The notes beneath the pieces are model-generated. The model did not search any database and was not told the origin of the DNA. It saw nothing but the letters and a program-made list of their open reading frames with translations. A program made the position numbers and the translations under genes. Positions 27,636 to 37,222 of a stretch of DNA of 64,000 bases are shown here, in pieces. This DNA is from Advenella mandrilli (GTDB taxonomy: Bacteria; Pseudomonadota; Gammaproteobacteria; Burkholderiales; Burkholderiaceae_B). The stretch covers positions 81,777-145,776 of the forward strand of contig NZ_JAENGP010000007.1 in assembly GCF_016595155.1 (NCBI RefSeq), in the 5' to 3' direction. The first letter of the stretch is position 1. Every line of letters begins with the position of its first letter.

Positions 27636-28622
27636 GTGGGTATTACATCAAGAACAATTCAAATTGAGACACATGGCGGTCCGGAAGTCATGAAACTGGT
27701 GACCCTTGATGTCCCGGAGCCGGCCGATAACGAAGTGCAAATTCGGCAAAAAGCAATTGGTCTGAATTTTATTGATATTTATTTTCGTACGGGGCTTTAT
27801 GCCAGTCCGTTGCCGCATGGCTTGGGGTTTGAGGCTTCAGGTGTGGTAGAGATTGTTGGGAAAAATGTGGCCCATCTTAAAGTGGGCGACCGCGTGGCGT
27901 ACGGCCAAAGTCCATTGGGGTCTTATGCCGAGATACGAAATGTGCCAGGCCACCAGGTAGTGAAAATACCTGATGGTATATCTTTTGAAGAAGCGGCAGC
28001 CGTTATGCTCAAGGGGCTGACGGTTCAGTACCTGTTCAGGCAAACTTATCGCTTGCAAGAGGGAGAAACCATTTTGCTGCATGCGGCAGCCGGTGGTGTT
28101 GGATTGATAGCCTGCCAGTGGGCCAAGGCCTTGGGGGTCAAGTTGATCGGTACGGTGTCCAGCCCCGAAAAAGCCGATATCGCCAGGGCGCATGGTGCCT
28201 GGGCGACCATTAATTACACGCATGAGAATGTGGCGGAGCGTGTGCTGGAATTAACCAATGGCAAGAAAGTGCCGGTGGTTTACGATGGGGTAGGTAAAGA
28301 TACCTGGGAAACGTCCCTTGACTGTCTGCAACCCCGTGGCCTAATGGTGAGTTATGGCAATGCATCGGGTGCGGTTACCGGGGTTAACATAGGTGTGTTG
28401 GCAACTAAAGGTTCTTTGTATGTGACTCGTCCAAGTCTGGGGGCTTATGTGAGCACTTTAGAAAAAATGCAGGCAGCAGCCGATGAGCTGTTTGAAATGA
28501 TCACCAGCAAGAAAATCAAGGTGCAAATTGATCAGCGCTATCCACTGGCGGAAGTGGCTGATGCCCATATTGCGCTGGCTTCACGCAAAACCACCGGTGC
28601 TACAGTGTTAACACTGGATTGA
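27636..28622 (+). CDS. NADPH:quinone oxidoreductase, zinc-independent MDR family
   Basis: 328 residues from the GTG at 27636, chosen for GGAG 6 nt upstream. GroES-like N domain (NFIDIYFRTGLYASPLPHGLG in two parts) then a Rossmann domain with the cofactor motif HAAAGGVGLIACQWAKALG (~145-163). The catalytic-zinc ligands of alcohol dehydrogenases are missing, as in QorA-type enzymes, which reduce quinones by one or two electrons using NADPH. Divergent MarR regulator suggests induction by electrophiles or quinones. Confidence 0.92.
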   Translation: MGITSRTIQIETHGGPEVMKLVTLDVPEPADNEVQIRQKAIGLNFIDIYFRTGLYASPLPHGLGFEASGVVEIVGKNVAHLKVGDRVAYGQSPLGSYAEIRNVPGHQVVKIPDGISFEEAAAVMLKGLTVQYLFRQTYRLQEGETILLHAAAGGVGLIACQWAKALGVKLIGTVSSPEKADIARAHGAWATINYTHENVAERVLELTNGKKVPVVYDGVGKDTWETSLDCLQPRGLMVSYGNASGAVTGVNIGVLATKGSLYVTRPSLGAYVSTLEKMQAAADELFEMITSKKIKVQIDQRYPLAEVADAHIALASRKTTGATVLTLD

Positions 28623-28677
28623 TTTTTTATATTGTTTAATTTTTAATATTTGATATTTAAAGGAAGAGGCAAGGGAA

Positions 28678-29742
28678 ATGCAGAAGGTTCAGCTGGGAAT
28701 AAGCGATTTAATGGTAACGGATGTGTGTCTTGGAACCATGACATTTGGTGAACAGGTGGATGAGAAAACTGCATTTTCCATTCTTGATCGGGCGGTGGAG
28801 CAGGGCATTAATTTCCTCGATACCGCCGAAATGTATTCGGTGCCCACCCGCAAAGAGACCTATGGTGCCACCGAAACCATTATTGGCAACTGGTTTGGGC
28901 GAAGTCCGGTTCCCCGTTCAGAACTGGTGCTGGCCAGCAAGGTGGCTGGCCCTTCCAGGGGCACACCCTGGATTAGGGAAGGTGCTGGCTTGACCAGCCA
29001 GGATATTATCGCCTCTTGCGAGGGGAGCCTTAAACGCCTGCAAACCGATTACATTGATCTTTACCAGATACACTGGCCCGAGCGTCATGTGCCGGCTTTT
29101 GGCCGGCGTTATTTTGATCCCGACAAAAAGCATGAGCCAGTCACAAGCATAGAAGAACAATTGCAGGCCCTGGATACGCTGGTGAAGGCCGGCAAAGTGC
29201 GTTATATCGGCCTGTCTAATGAAACGCCGTATGGCGTGTCTGAATTTATCCGTCTGGCTGAGCAGATGGGCTTGCCCCGCGTAGCCACCATCCAGAACCC
29301 GTATTGCTTGTTGAATCGTGCCTATGAAGACGGGCTTGATGAAATGTGTTACCGGCACAAGGTGTCTTTGCTGGCGTATTCGCCCTTGGGTTATGGCCTG
29401 CTTAGCGGTAAATATGACCAGACCGGCACGACCGGACCAGGTGCGCCGGCCGAGGCTCGTATTACCCGGTATGAATCGGTGCAAAAACAGCGATGGGGAA
29501 GAGCGGCCAGTCTTGAGGCAGCCAGGGCCTATAACGCTTATGCGTGCGAGCTGGGATTAAGCCCGGTGCAGCTGGCCCTGGGATTTTGCAATAGCAAATG
29601 GCAGGTGGATAGCACCATTATTGGGGTGCGGACACTGGAACAACTTGATGAAGATATCAGCGCCATGCAAACTCGTCTTGACGCTGATGTACTGGCGCAG
29701 CTTGATGTGCTGCGCCAGAAATATTACGATCCCGCGCAGTAA
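28678..29742 (+). CDS. NADP(H)-dependent aldo/keto reductase, Tas-like
   Basis: 354 residues with a TIM-barrel aldo/keto reductase fold. Catalytic tetrad residues are visible: Asp in NFLDTAEMY with Tyr53-type residue, Lys in LVLASKVAG and His in YQIHWPE. The pattern [17 protein letters not shown] is specific to the Tas group. Substrate unknown; Tas affects tyrosine-related growth in E. coli when overproduced. AAGGAAGAGG precedes the ATG. Its 3' end overlaps the convergent fbp gene by 19 bp. Confidence 0.93.
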   Translation: MQKVQLGISDLMVTDVCLGTMTFGEQVDEKTAFSILDRAVEQGINFLDTAEMYSVPTRKETYGATETIIGNWFGRSPVPRSELVLASKVAGPSRGTPWIREGAGLTSQDIIASCEGSLKRLQTDYIDLYQIHWPERHVPAFGRRYFDPDKKHEPVTSIEEQLQALDTLVKAGKVRYIGLSNETPYGVSEFIRLAEQMGLPRVATIQNPYCLLNRAYEDGLDEMCYRHKVSLLAYSPLGYGLLSGKYDQTGTTGPGAPAEARITRYESVQKQRWGRAASLEAARAYNAYACELGLSPVQLALGFCNSKWQVDSTIIGVRTLEQLDEDISAMQTRLDADVLAQLDVLRQKYYDPAQ

Positions 29743-30734
29743 GCACGTACGCGTTCCACTTCGTTTTTGGATCCCAGTACCACGCCAACCCGCTGATGCA
29801 GTTCGGTTGGCTGAATGTCCATAATACGATTGACGGAATCGGTGGCCATACCGCCAGCCTGTTCAACAATAAAACTCATGGGGTTAGCTTCATACATCAA
29901 ACGCAGTTTGCCTGGTTTGCCGGGCTCGCGTGAATCCCAGGGGTACATGAAAATGCCACCACGGCTTAAGATGCGGTGCACATCGGCCACCATGGAAGCC
30001 ACCCAGCGCATATTGTAGTCTTTGCCCAGCGGGCCGGTTGTGCCAGCCAGACAATCTTCGATATATTGGCGTACGGGCGCAGCCCAGTGCCGCATGTTTG
30101 ACATGTTAATGGCAAATTCCTTGGTGTCTGCCGGAATCTGGATGTTTTCATTGGTGAGCATCCAGGTGCCGGTTTCACGGTCAAGGGTAAAGCCAACTAC
30201 ACCATTACCCAAGGTAATCACCAGCATGGTTTGTGGCCCATAGACTGCGTAGCCGGCGGCGACCTGCTGGGTGCCTGGCTGAAGGAAATCCTGCTCGGTG
30301 ATTTCACGGCCAGAGGATTCGGCAGGCGCTTTCAGGATAGAGAAAATGGTGCCAATCGAAACGTTCACGTCAATGTTGGAAGAGCCGTCAAGGGGATCAA
30401 ATAGCAACAGGTATTCGCCCTTGGGATAGCGATTGGGAATTTTATGGATGGTTTCCATTTCTTCCGAAGCCATGGCAGCCAGCTGGCCACCCCACTCATT
30501 GGCCTCAAGCAGGATTTCATTGGACATGACATCCAGTTTTTTCTGGACTTCGCCCTGGACGTTTTCAGACTCCAGGCTGCCCAGCACGCCACCCAGGCTT
30601 CCTTTGCCAACGGCATGGCCAATGCTTTTGCAGGCGCGGCCCACCACTTCAATAAGCAGGCGTACTTCTGCCTGCAATGCATGATTCTGGCGTTGTTGTT
30701 CTACCAGATATTGCGTCAGGGTCTTAAATTTCAT
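29724..30734 (-). CDS. fbp: fructose-1,6-bisphosphatase class 1
   Basis: 336 residues. Hydrolyses fructose-1,6-bisphosphate to fructose-6-phosphate in gluconeogenesis. The metal-binding motif is [20 protein letters not shown] (~110-129) and the sugar-phosphate motif is [19 protein letters not shown] (~270-288). Length and order are normal for class 1. Lies 20 bp after pepN on the same strand. Supports growth on organic acids, consistent with the glycolate genes nearby. Confidence 0.96.
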   Translation of the reverse strand: MKFKTLTQYLVEQQRQNHALQAEVRLLIEVVGRACKSIGHAVGKGSLGGVLGSLESENVQGEVQKKLDVMSNEILLEANEWGGQLAAMASEEMETIHKIPNRYPKGEYLLLFDPLDGSSNIDVNVSIGTIFSILKAPAESSGREITEQDFLQPGTQQVAAGYAVYGPQTMLVITLGNGVVGFTLDRETGTWMLTNENIQIPADTKEFAINMSNMRHWAAPVRQYIEDCLAGTTGPLGKDYNMRWVASMVADVHRILSRGGIFMYPWDSREPGKPGKLRLMYEANPMSFIVEQAGGMATDSVNRIMDIQPTELHQRVGVVLGSKNEVERVRAYCAGS

Positions 30735-30754
30735 TCTTTCAGATTCCTTGGGTT

Positions 30755-33448
30755 TCAGATATTCAATGCTTTGGATACGATTTCAAATACGTTTTTGGAC
30801 AGGCCCGGATGCGCTTCAACGCGCTTAAGAGCTTGTTGCATGCCGGTTTTAAGAGCAGGCGAATAACGGGACCAGTTGTCCATGACACGGGCCAGGCGAG
30901 CGGCAATTTCAGGGTTGATGCTGTCCAGGGCAATCACCTGCTCTACCCAGAGCGCGTAGCCAGAACCGTCTTCCTTGTGCAGGCCTTCGGTGTTGTTAAG
31001 GCAGAACTGGAAGATTAGCGAGCGGGCGCGGTTTGGATTGCGCAGGTTAAAAGCCGGGTGAGCCATCAGGCCCTGAATGGTTTGTGCCGTGGTGTGGCGG
31101 GCATTGGCCTGCAGGGCAAACCATTTATCCACCACCAGCGGGTCATGTTGCCATTGCTCGTAGAACTGGGCGAGTGCCTCATCGCGCTCATCGCCTTCAT
31201 AATGACTGACCAGGGCAGAAAGTGCACCCATGCGGTCGGTCATGTTGTCGGCATTCTGGTATTGCGCAAAGGCCGCCTGAATCGCTGGCGGGTTCTGGAT
31301 AGACAATAAGTAGGCAAGCGCCAGGTTTTTCAGGCTGCGGCGGCCTGCGCTGAGCGGATCGGGGCTATAGCTGCCCGGTGTTTCATTTTGGCAGAGGGTT
31401 TGCAGCCACAAATCAAGTAAACCCCGGGCCAGCTCCTGGCGAACAAAGTCGCGTGCCTTGGCAATAGCCACGGGCTCAATCGGATTCATGCCTTCAGCAA
31501 GGATTTTTTCAGGGGGCAGGGTCAAGAGCCAGGCGCGATAGCCGGCATCCAGATTGGGGTCAGTCAGGTTGGTTTGCCATACTTGCAGCAGGGTTGGGTC
31601 CAGCTCTGCCGGCGCACCTTGGGCCAGGGTGGTGGCAATGCGCAGCAGTTCGCGTGCGCTTAATGCCTGTACGGCTTCCCAACGTGCAAAAGGATTGCTG
31701 TCATGGGCACACAAAATAGCCAGTTCCTGATTGGTCCAGGAATACGCCACAATAACCGGTGCTGAAAAATCGCGCAGTAAAGAGGGAATGGGGCGTTCGG
31801 CAATCTGTTCAAAGTGCCAGGTCTGGCTTTCTTCTTTTAGTTCAAGCAAAACGGTGGATTGCTGGCGGCCTTCAAATTGCAGCATCAGCGGTTGGCCCGA
31901 TTGGCTGATGAAGCCCATGGCAAAGGGAATGTGGAAGGGTTGTTTGATAAAGCCGTCCTGCAGCTTTTCAACGCCAACCGGTGCGCAGCTTTGTGTCAGG
32001 GTAACCGAGCAGCGCTGTTGCGCCTGGTCATAGTTGAGTTGAACCGTTACGCGAGGTGTGCCGGCCTGTGAATACCAGTTCCTGAACAGGGTCAGGTCTT
32101 TGCCCGGGTTTCGTTGCGTGTAAACCGATTCCATGACATTGATGAAGTCATCGCAGGTGACGGCTTGTCCGTCGTGGCGGCGAAAGTATTCGTCCATGCC
32201 GGCACGGAAGCCTTCTTCGCCCAGCAAGGTGTGCTGCATGCGAATGACCTCAGCACCCTTTTCGTAAATGGTGGCGGTGTAGAAATTGGCAATTTCCTGA
32301 TAGCTTTCCGGGCGAATGGGGTGGGCCATGGGGCCAGCGTCTTCGGGGAACTGGGCGGTTCTTAAACGGGTCACGTCGTCAATACGCTTAATGGCCCGTG
32401 CACTGGCGGCCGCAGAGTTATCCAGATTCCTGGCCATCATGTCGGCAGAAAACTCCTGGTCGCGGAAAACCGTGAGCCCTTCTTTCAGGCTAAGCTGAAA
32501 CCAGTCGCGGCAAGTGATGCGGTTGCCAGTCCAGTTATGAAAGTATTCGTGGCCAATGACCGATTCAATGCCTTCATAATTGGCATCGGTGGCCGTATTG
32601 GGGTCGGCCAGGACATAGGCGGCATTGAAAATGTTCAGGCCCTTGTTTTCCATGGCGCCCATATTGAAGTCGCGCACGGCCACAATCATGAAGCGGTTCA
32701 GGTCCAGTTCAAGGCCAAAGCGCGTTTCGTCCCATTTCATGGCGTTTTCAAGAGACTCAAGGGCCCATTCGGTTTGGTGCCCCGAGCCTTTGTCGCTATA
32801 AACCTGTAGCAGGACTTCACGGCCGCTTTGGGTGGTGGCGTGTTTTTCACGAATGTCGAAGTCACCGGCAACCAGGGCAAACAGATAGCTGGGTTTGCGA
32901 AACGGGTCTTCCCAGGTGACCTGGTGGCGTCCGTTCGGCAGGTCTGTGCTGGCGCATAAATTACCATTGGAAAGCAGGTAGGGGTAACGGGCTTTGTTGG
33001 CACAAATGGTCACGGTGTAAATGCTCATGACATCGGGGCGGTCAGGGAAAAAGGTGATGCGTCGGAAGCCTTCGGCTTCACACTGGGTGAAAAAGCTGTT
33101 GCCTGATACATACAAACCCATCAGGGTACTGTTTTCCGCGGGGTTGCACTCGGACACGATGCTTAGTTCGAACTGTCCTTGCAAAGCGGGTACAACCAGG
33201 GCTTGTTCGTTTAGTGAGTACTGGTGTTCGCCAAGTGTTTCACCATTAATGGCAACGGAAACCAGCTTGATGTCTTCTCCGTTCAGGACCAGATCGGCAG
33301 GCTGGTTTTCTTTGCTGCTGATCGAAAGGGTGCTGGTGATGCGGGTGGCGGTTTCGTGAAGATCGAAATGCAATGCAACATTTACAATGTTGAAAGGGTA
33401 TTCACGATAGTCGCGACGGTGTATGGTGGTTGGTGTATTTGACGGCAT
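30755..33448 (-). CDS. pepN: aminopeptidase N (M1 family)
   Basis: 897 residues from the ATG at 33448, matching the family start ([19 protein letters not shown]); an in-frame ATG seven codons upstream is less likely. Broad-specificity zinc aminopeptidase. Exopeptidase motif [12 protein letters not shown] (~262-273) and zinc site HEYFHNW with the downstream Glu in [13 protein letters not shown] (~299-325) are intact. The Tyr transition-state residue lies in the following ~60 residues ([10 protein letters not shown]). Upstream of fbp on the minus strand. Confidence 0.96.
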   Translation of the reverse strand: MPSNTPTTIHRRDYREYPFNIVNVALHFDLHETATRITSTLSISSKENQPADLVLNGEDIKLVSVAINGETLGEHQYSLNEQALVVPALQGQFELSIVSECNPAENSTLMGLYVSGNSFFTQCEAEGFRRITFFPDRPDVMSIYTVTICANKARYPYLLSNGNLCASTDLPNGRHQVTWEDPFRKPSYLFALVAGDFDIREKHATTQSGREVLLQVYSDKGSGHQTEWALESLENAMKWDETRFGLELDLNRFMIVAVRDFNMGAMENKGLNIFNAAYVLADPNTATDANYEGIESVIGHEYFHNWTGNRITCRDWFQLSLKEGLTVFRDQEFSADMMARNLDNSAAASARAIKRIDDVTRLRTAQFPEDAGPMAHPIRPESYQEIANFYTATIYEKGAEVIRMQHTLLGEEGFRAGMDEYFRRHDGQAVTCDDFINVMESVYTQRNPGKDLTLFRNWYSQAGTPRVTVQLNYDQAQQRCSVTLTQSCAPVGVEKLQDGFIKQPFHIPFAMGFISQSGQPLMLQFEGRQQSTVLLELKEESQTWHFEQIAERPIPSLLRDFSAPVIVAYSWTNQELAILCAHDSNPFARWEAVQALSARELLRIATTLAQGAPAELDPTLLQVWQTNLTDPNLDAGYRAWLLTLPPEKILAEGMNPIEPVAIAKARDFVRQELARGLLDLWLQTLCQNETPGSYSPDPLSAGRRSLKNLALAYLLSIQNPPAIQAAFAQYQNADNMTDRMGALSALVSHYEGDERDEALAQFYEQWQHDPLVVDKWFALQANARHTTAQTIQGLMAHPAFNLRNPNRARSLIFQFCLNNTEGLHKEDGSGYALWVEQVIALDSINPEIAARLARVMDNWSRYSPALKTGMQQALKRVEAHPGLSKNVFEIVSKALNI

Positions 33449-33586
33449 GGCAATAAATATTATCCTCATTAACGCGACTAATTATAGATGTTTTAAATGC
33501 TTTAAAATAATAATCATCGCTTGTGTGTCACAATGCTTCCTATACCCAGTCAGTGGGAATTAACCGTAACTCCAGAGCCCTGTATC

Positions 33587-34243
33587 ATGAATACTGTCTT
33601 TTCAAAGCCAAGCTTGCGGATTTTCTTGATGGCCGCTTCCGTGTTGTTGTTGACAGCCTGTTCAACAACGCAAAGGTTTACAACTCAAACCACTTCTTTT
33701 CAGCAATGGCCCGCCAATGCTCAAGGGCAGCTTTATCGTTTTGAAGCGGACACCAGGCAGGAACTTGAAAAATCCAGTTATGAAAACCTGTTGCGCAATC
33801 AAATGTGGAAAACGGGGCTGGTTGAGGCCTTGGGGTCACAAAAGGCCCGTTTCGAGGTTTCTTTTGCTTATGGTATTCAAAACCGCCAGCAGCTGGTACG
33901 GGAAAATGATCCGTTTTATGATCCTTTTTTCTACCCCAGCTTTAATTTTGGCTGGGGCTGGGGGCACCGCCATCCCTTTTATAGTGGTGTCGGTTTTGCC
34001 ATGGCACCACAGTACCGTTATGTACAAGCCAGTTATAATCAATACCAGTTGCACGTTTCCATACGTGACCTGAATAATCGTGGTACTGAAGTTTACCAGG
34101 CCACTGTCCTGGCTGATTCCAATAAAGTCAACCTGACACAGGTAATGCCCTTTCTGACCGCGTCTGTTTTTGATGGGTTTCCCGGACAAAACGGACAGGT
34201 GCGTAAAATAAATTTTGACCTTGATAAAAATGAACTTAATTGA
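33587..34243 (+). CDS. DUF4136-type outer-membrane lipoprotein
   Basis: 218 residues from the ATG at 33587. Signal peptide with lipobox LLLTAC (Cys at ~25), so it is lipidated; the +2 residue is Ser, which favours the outer membrane. The mature part resembles DUF4136 proteins and contains an aromatic/glycine-rich stretch ([20 protein letters not shown]). Function unknown. The end overlaps the start of tldD by 14 bp in another frame. Confidence 0.82.
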   Translation: MNTVFSKPSLRIFLMAASVLLLTACSTTQRFTTQTTSFQQWPANAQGQLYRFEADTRQELEKSSYENLLRNQMWKTGLVEALGSQKARFEVSFAYGIQNRQQLVRENDPFYDPFFYPSFNFGWGWGHRHPFYSGVGFAMAPQYRYVQASYNQYQLHVSIRDLNNRGTEVYQATVLADSNKVNLTQVMPFLTASVFDGFPGQNGQVRKINFDLDKNELN

Positions 34244-35684
34244 TTCTGATATTCTAAGCCTGTCAACCGCCAAATCACTTCTGCTTGATCCCTGGGATTT
34301 GCACGAAGGGCATCTGGCCAGTGCTTTGGGTGAAATTTTCACTCATAAGGTTGACTATGCCGATTTATACTTCCAATACACGCGCAGCGAAAGCTGGAGC
34401 CTTGAGGAAAGTATTGTTAAAACGGGCAGTTTTTCCATTTCACAAGGCGTGGGGGTTCGCGCTGTTTCAGGTGAAAAAACCGCTTTTGCCTATTCTGACG
34501 TGCTTTCTCCCGAGGCATTGCTGTCTTCGGCTAAAACCGTCAAGACTATCGCCCGTCAAGGCGCCGGTAAAAGCAAGATTCTGGCTGATGATAACCGTCA
34601 TCATGATTTGTATAAGGCGGTTGATCCGCTTGTCAGCCTGTCGGCCACCGACAAGATCAGCCTGTTAGAGCGGGTTGAAAAAATGGCCCGTGCCAAAGAT
34701 CCGCATGTGATCCAGGTCATGGCCGGTTTGGGGGCAGAATACGATGTTGTGCTAATTGCGGGCAGTGATGGCCGCTTGGTTGCCGATGTGCGTCCTTTGG
34801 TGCGTTTGTCCATAACCGTATTGGCAGAGCGCGATGGTCGCCGTGAAATGGGGCATGCTGGTGGTGGTGGCCGTCTGGGGCTGGATTATTTTTCAGACGA
34901 TTTGTTGCACGGCTATGTCGACAAGGCCGTTCATGAGGCATTAACCAATCTTGAAGCCCGTCCGGCTCCTGCTGGCGAAATGACGGTTGTGTTGGGTTCG
35001 GGCTGGCCCGGTATCTTGCTGCATGAAGCGGTGGGACATGGTCTTGAAGGCGATTTCAATCGTAAGGGTTCAAGCGTGTTTTCTGGTCGCATCGGTGAGC
35101 GGGTGGCTTCCAAAGGGGTAACGGTTATTGATGACGGTACCATCCAGGATCGCCGGGGTTCATTAAATATAGACGATGAAGGCAATCCTACCCAGCGCAA
35201 TGTGCTGATTGAAGATGGCATCTTACGCGGTTATATGCAAGACTCCCTGAATGCCCGTTTAATGAAAACGGCGGTAACGGGTAACGGCCGGCGTGAGTCA
35301 TTTGCCCATTTGCCCATGCCGCGCATGACCAATACCTTCATGCTGGCGGGCACAGAAGATCCTCAGGAAATTATTTCATCGGTTAAAAACGGTCTTTATG
35401 CGGTTAATTTTGGGGGTGGCCAGGTGGATATTACCAGTGGGAAATTTGTTTTCTCCACCTCCGAGGCCTATTTGATCAAAAATGGCAAAATCAGCCATCC
35501 CGTGAAAGGGGCCACTTTAATTGGCAATGGCCCCGATGCCATGAACAAGGTATCCATGATCGGCAATGATCTGTCACTGGACTCCGGTGTTGGCACTTGT
35601 GGCAAAGAAGGCCAAAGTGTGCCGGTTGGTGTAGGTATGCCCACGATTCGCATGGATGGCCTGACGGTTGGCGGCACAGCCTGA
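34230..35684 (+). CDS. tldD: metalloprotease TldD
   Basis: 484 residues from the ATG at 34230 (an in-frame TTG at 34215 is possible). TldD acts with TldE/PmbA as a zinc protease that trims unfolded peptides and matures some modified peptides. The zinc motif [11 protein letters not shown] is present at ~265-275, and the C-terminal GGTA end is typical. No tldE gene is in this window; in proteobacteria it is commonly elsewhere. It overlaps the upstream lipoprotein gene slightly. Confidence 0.95.
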   Translation: MNLIDSDILSLSTAKSLLLDPWDLHEGHLASALGEIFTHKVDYADLYFQYTRSESWSLEESIVKTGSFSISQGVGVRAVSGEKTAFAYSDVLSPEALLSSAKTVKTIARQGAGKSKILADDNRHHDLYKAVDPLVSLSATDKISLLERVEKMARAKDPHVIQVMAGLGAEYDVVLIAGSDGRLVADVRPLVRLSITVLAERDGRREMGHAGGGGRLGLDYFSDDLLHGYVDKAVHEALTNLEARPAPAGEMTVVLGSGWPGILLHEAVGHGLEGDFNRKGSSVFSGRIGERVASKGVTVIDDGTIQDRRGSLNIDDEGNPTQRNVLIEDGILRGYMQDSLNARLMKTAVTGNGRRESFAHLPMPRMTNTFMLAGTEDPQEIISSVKNGLYAVNFGGGQVDITSGKFVFSTSEAYLIKNGKISHPVKGATLIGNGPDAMNKVSMIGNDLSLDSGVGTCGKEGQSVPVGVGMPTIRMDGLTVGGTA

Positions 35685-35788
35685 GTGTTGCCGGGTTGTG
35701 GTGCATTAATAACAACTTGTCATTATTTTTATTGCATTGCAGTAAAATCGGCTGTTTTTAAAAAAAGCTGTGCTAGGATATAAACACT

Positions 35789-35875
35789 ATGAAGAATTTG
35801 TCTGTGTCTTTTTATTTTTTTTATTTTAGTTTTTCAAAGCCTTGGGCGGAGAGAAGGACACAGCTTACGCAGTAA
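35789..35875 (+). CDS. Phe/Tyr-rich leader peptide of the DAHP synthase gene
   Basis: 28 residues opening MKNLSVSFYFFYFSF: residues 8-15 hold five Phe and two Tyr codons in eight. AGGA (35775-35778) is spaced 10 nt before the ATG. The stop at 35873-35875 lies 16 nt before a perfect terminator stem. This is the layout of pheL-type leader peptides, where ribosome stalling on scarce Phe-tRNA or Tyr-tRNA prevents terminator formation. GGCGG at 35845-35849 can pair with CCGCC in the terminator's left arm and could be the antiterminator. Too short for ordinary gene calling. Confidence 0.8.
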   Translation: MKNLSVSFYFFYFSFSKPWAERRTQLTQ

Positions 35876-35891
35876 AAATAGCAAAATTCCT

Positions 35892-35922
35892 AAAAAGCCG
35901 CCAGAGAACCTGGCGGCTTTTT
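35892..35922 (+). terminator. attenuator terminator upstream of aroG
   Basis: Perfect 13-bp stem: 35892-35904 (ending GCCGCCAG) pairs with 35910-35922 (starting CTGGCGGC) around the loop AGAAC, followed on the same strand by a T-run. It lies between the leader peptide and the aroG start, 48 nt before the latter. Confidence 0.88.
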
Positions 35923-35970
35923 GTATATATACCGCCATAAACGCAAGCATTCAAAAACCTGGAGTTAACC

Positions 35971-37044
35971 GTGTCTTACAATACTGACGATTTACGCATT
36001 CGAGAAATTAAAGAATTAAGTCCTCCATCCCACCTGATGCGCGAGTTTCCGTGTACCACCCAGATTTCAAATGTGGTCCATGAGGCACGTGTTGCCGTAC
36101 ATAAAATTATTCACGGCGAAGACGACAGGATGGTTGTGGTCATTGGTCCATGTTCCATCCATGACCCCAAGGCTGCACTTGAATATGTAAAACGCCTGAA
36201 AGCGGAACGGGAACGTTTTAAAGGTGAACTTGAAATTATCATGCGGGTGTACTTTGAGAAGCCGCGTACAACCGTCGGCTGGAAAGGCTTGATCAATGAT
36301 CCGGGGCTTGATGGCAGCTTCAATATCAACAAGGGGTTACGTCTTGCCCGCCAATTGCTGCTGGCCGTCAATGATGAAGGCGTTCCGGCCGGTTGCGAGT
36401 TTCTGGATATGATCACACCCCAGTATATTGCCGATCTGGTTTCCTGGGGGGCCATTGGCGCCCGTACCACCGAAAGCCAGGTACACCGCGAATTGGCTTC
36501 CGGCCTTTCCTGTCCCGTTGGTTTTAAAAACGGTACCGACGGCAATATCAAAATCGCCATCGATGCCATCAATGCGGCATCCCAGTCCCATCATTTCCTG
36601 TCGGTCACTAAGGGCGGCCATTCCGCTATCGTGTCAACGCTTGGCAATGAAGACTGTCACCTGATTTTACGGGGTGGAAAAGCGCCCAACTATGATGCTC
36701 AAAGCATTAATGACTCCTCTGAACAATTGGCCAAGGCGGGTTTGTCGGCCAAAATCATGATTGATGCCAGCCATGCCAACAGTAGCAAGAAGCCTGAAAA
36801 CCAGCCCATGGTTATGGATGATATCGCCCAGCAGATGGAAACCGGTGATCAGCGAATTTTTGGTGTCATGATTGAAAGCCATTTGGTTGGCGGACGCCAG
36901 GATCTGGTCGAAGGGCAAGAACTGGTGTATGGCCAGAGCATTACCGATGGCTGTATTGACTGGGATACCTCAGTCCAGGTGCTGGAGCGACTGGCACAGG
37001 CGGTAAAAGTGCGTCGCACGATTGCCGCAGAAAATGATAACTAA
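35971..37044 (+). CDS. aroG: 3-deoxy-7-phosphoheptulonate synthase (DAHP synthase, class I)
   Basis: First step of the shikimate pathway: condenses phosphoenolpyruvate with erythrose-4-phosphate. 357 residues from a GTG start with GGAG 6 nt upstream. Family motifs: VVVIGPCSIHDPKAAL (~50-65), RVYFEKPRTTVGWKGLINDP (~92-111), GARTTESQVHRELASG (~166-181) and MIDASHANSSKKP (~263-275). Class I AroF/AroG/AroH type; which amino acid inhibits the enzyme cannot be read safely. The leader peptide and terminator upstream predict transcriptional control by Phe/Tyr supply. Confidence 0.95.
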   Translation: MSYNTDDLRIREIKELSPPSHLMREFPCTTQISNVVHEARVAVHKIIHGEDDRMVVVIGPCSIHDPKAALEYVKRLKAERERFKGELEIIMRVYFEKPRTTVGWKGLINDPGLDGSFNINKGLRLARQLLLAVNDEGVPAGCEFLDMITPQYIADLVSWGAIGARTTESQVHRELASGLSCPVGFKNGTDGNIKIAIDAINAASQSHHFLSVTKGGHSAIVSTLGNEDCHLILRGGKAPNYDAQSINDSSEQLAKAGLSAKIMIDASHANSSKKPENQPMVMDDIAQQMETGDQRIFGVMIESHLVGGRQDLVEGQELVYGQSITDGCIDWDTSVQVLERLAQAVKVRRTIAAENDN

Positions 37045-37060
37045 AAATTGCATCGTGAAA

Positions 37061-37095
37061 CAAGTACGGGCCTAGCCATTTTGGGCCCGTACTTG
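37061..37095. terminator. perfect hairpin after aroG, terminator uncertain
   Basis: CAAGTACGGGCC pairs perfectly with GGCCCGTACTTG around an 11-base loop. There is no T-run, so a canonical rho-independent terminator is not supported; it may protect the 3' end of the aroG transcript. Confidence 0.4.
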
Positions 37096-37161
37096 TCGGT
37101 GATTTACCCGGTTGCCCCGTCTTTATTAGGGGTATTTCGGTATGTCATCTCCCATACAGAT

Positions 37162-37197
37162 AGGTATACTTGGCAGTAATAGTAAACAGGTATACAA
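37162..37197 (+). promoter_or_regulatory. direct AGGTATAC repeats upstream of glcD
   Basis: AGGTATACTT (37162-37171) and AGGTATACAA (37188-37197) are 26 bp apart, about two and a half helical turns, and end 25 bp before the glcD start. They may be an operator for a GntR-type regulator such as GlcC, or overlap promoter elements. Confidence 0.3.
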
Positions 37198-37222
37198 AGA
37201 TCTGGAATGAAGGAAAAGGGAT

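Noticed and set aside
33490..33520. A Fur-like sequence (ATAATAATCATCG) upstream of the DUF4136 lipoprotein and pepN.
   Set aside because: Only about 12 of 19 positions match, within what AT-rich DNA gives by chance.
35701..35788. A promoter for the aroG leader (for example TTGTCA at 35717 with TAAAAT at 35743, or the extended -10-like TGCTAGGAT).
   Set aside because: The first pair has a 20-bp spacer and the second would leave no room for the leader's ribosome site, so no promoter is called.
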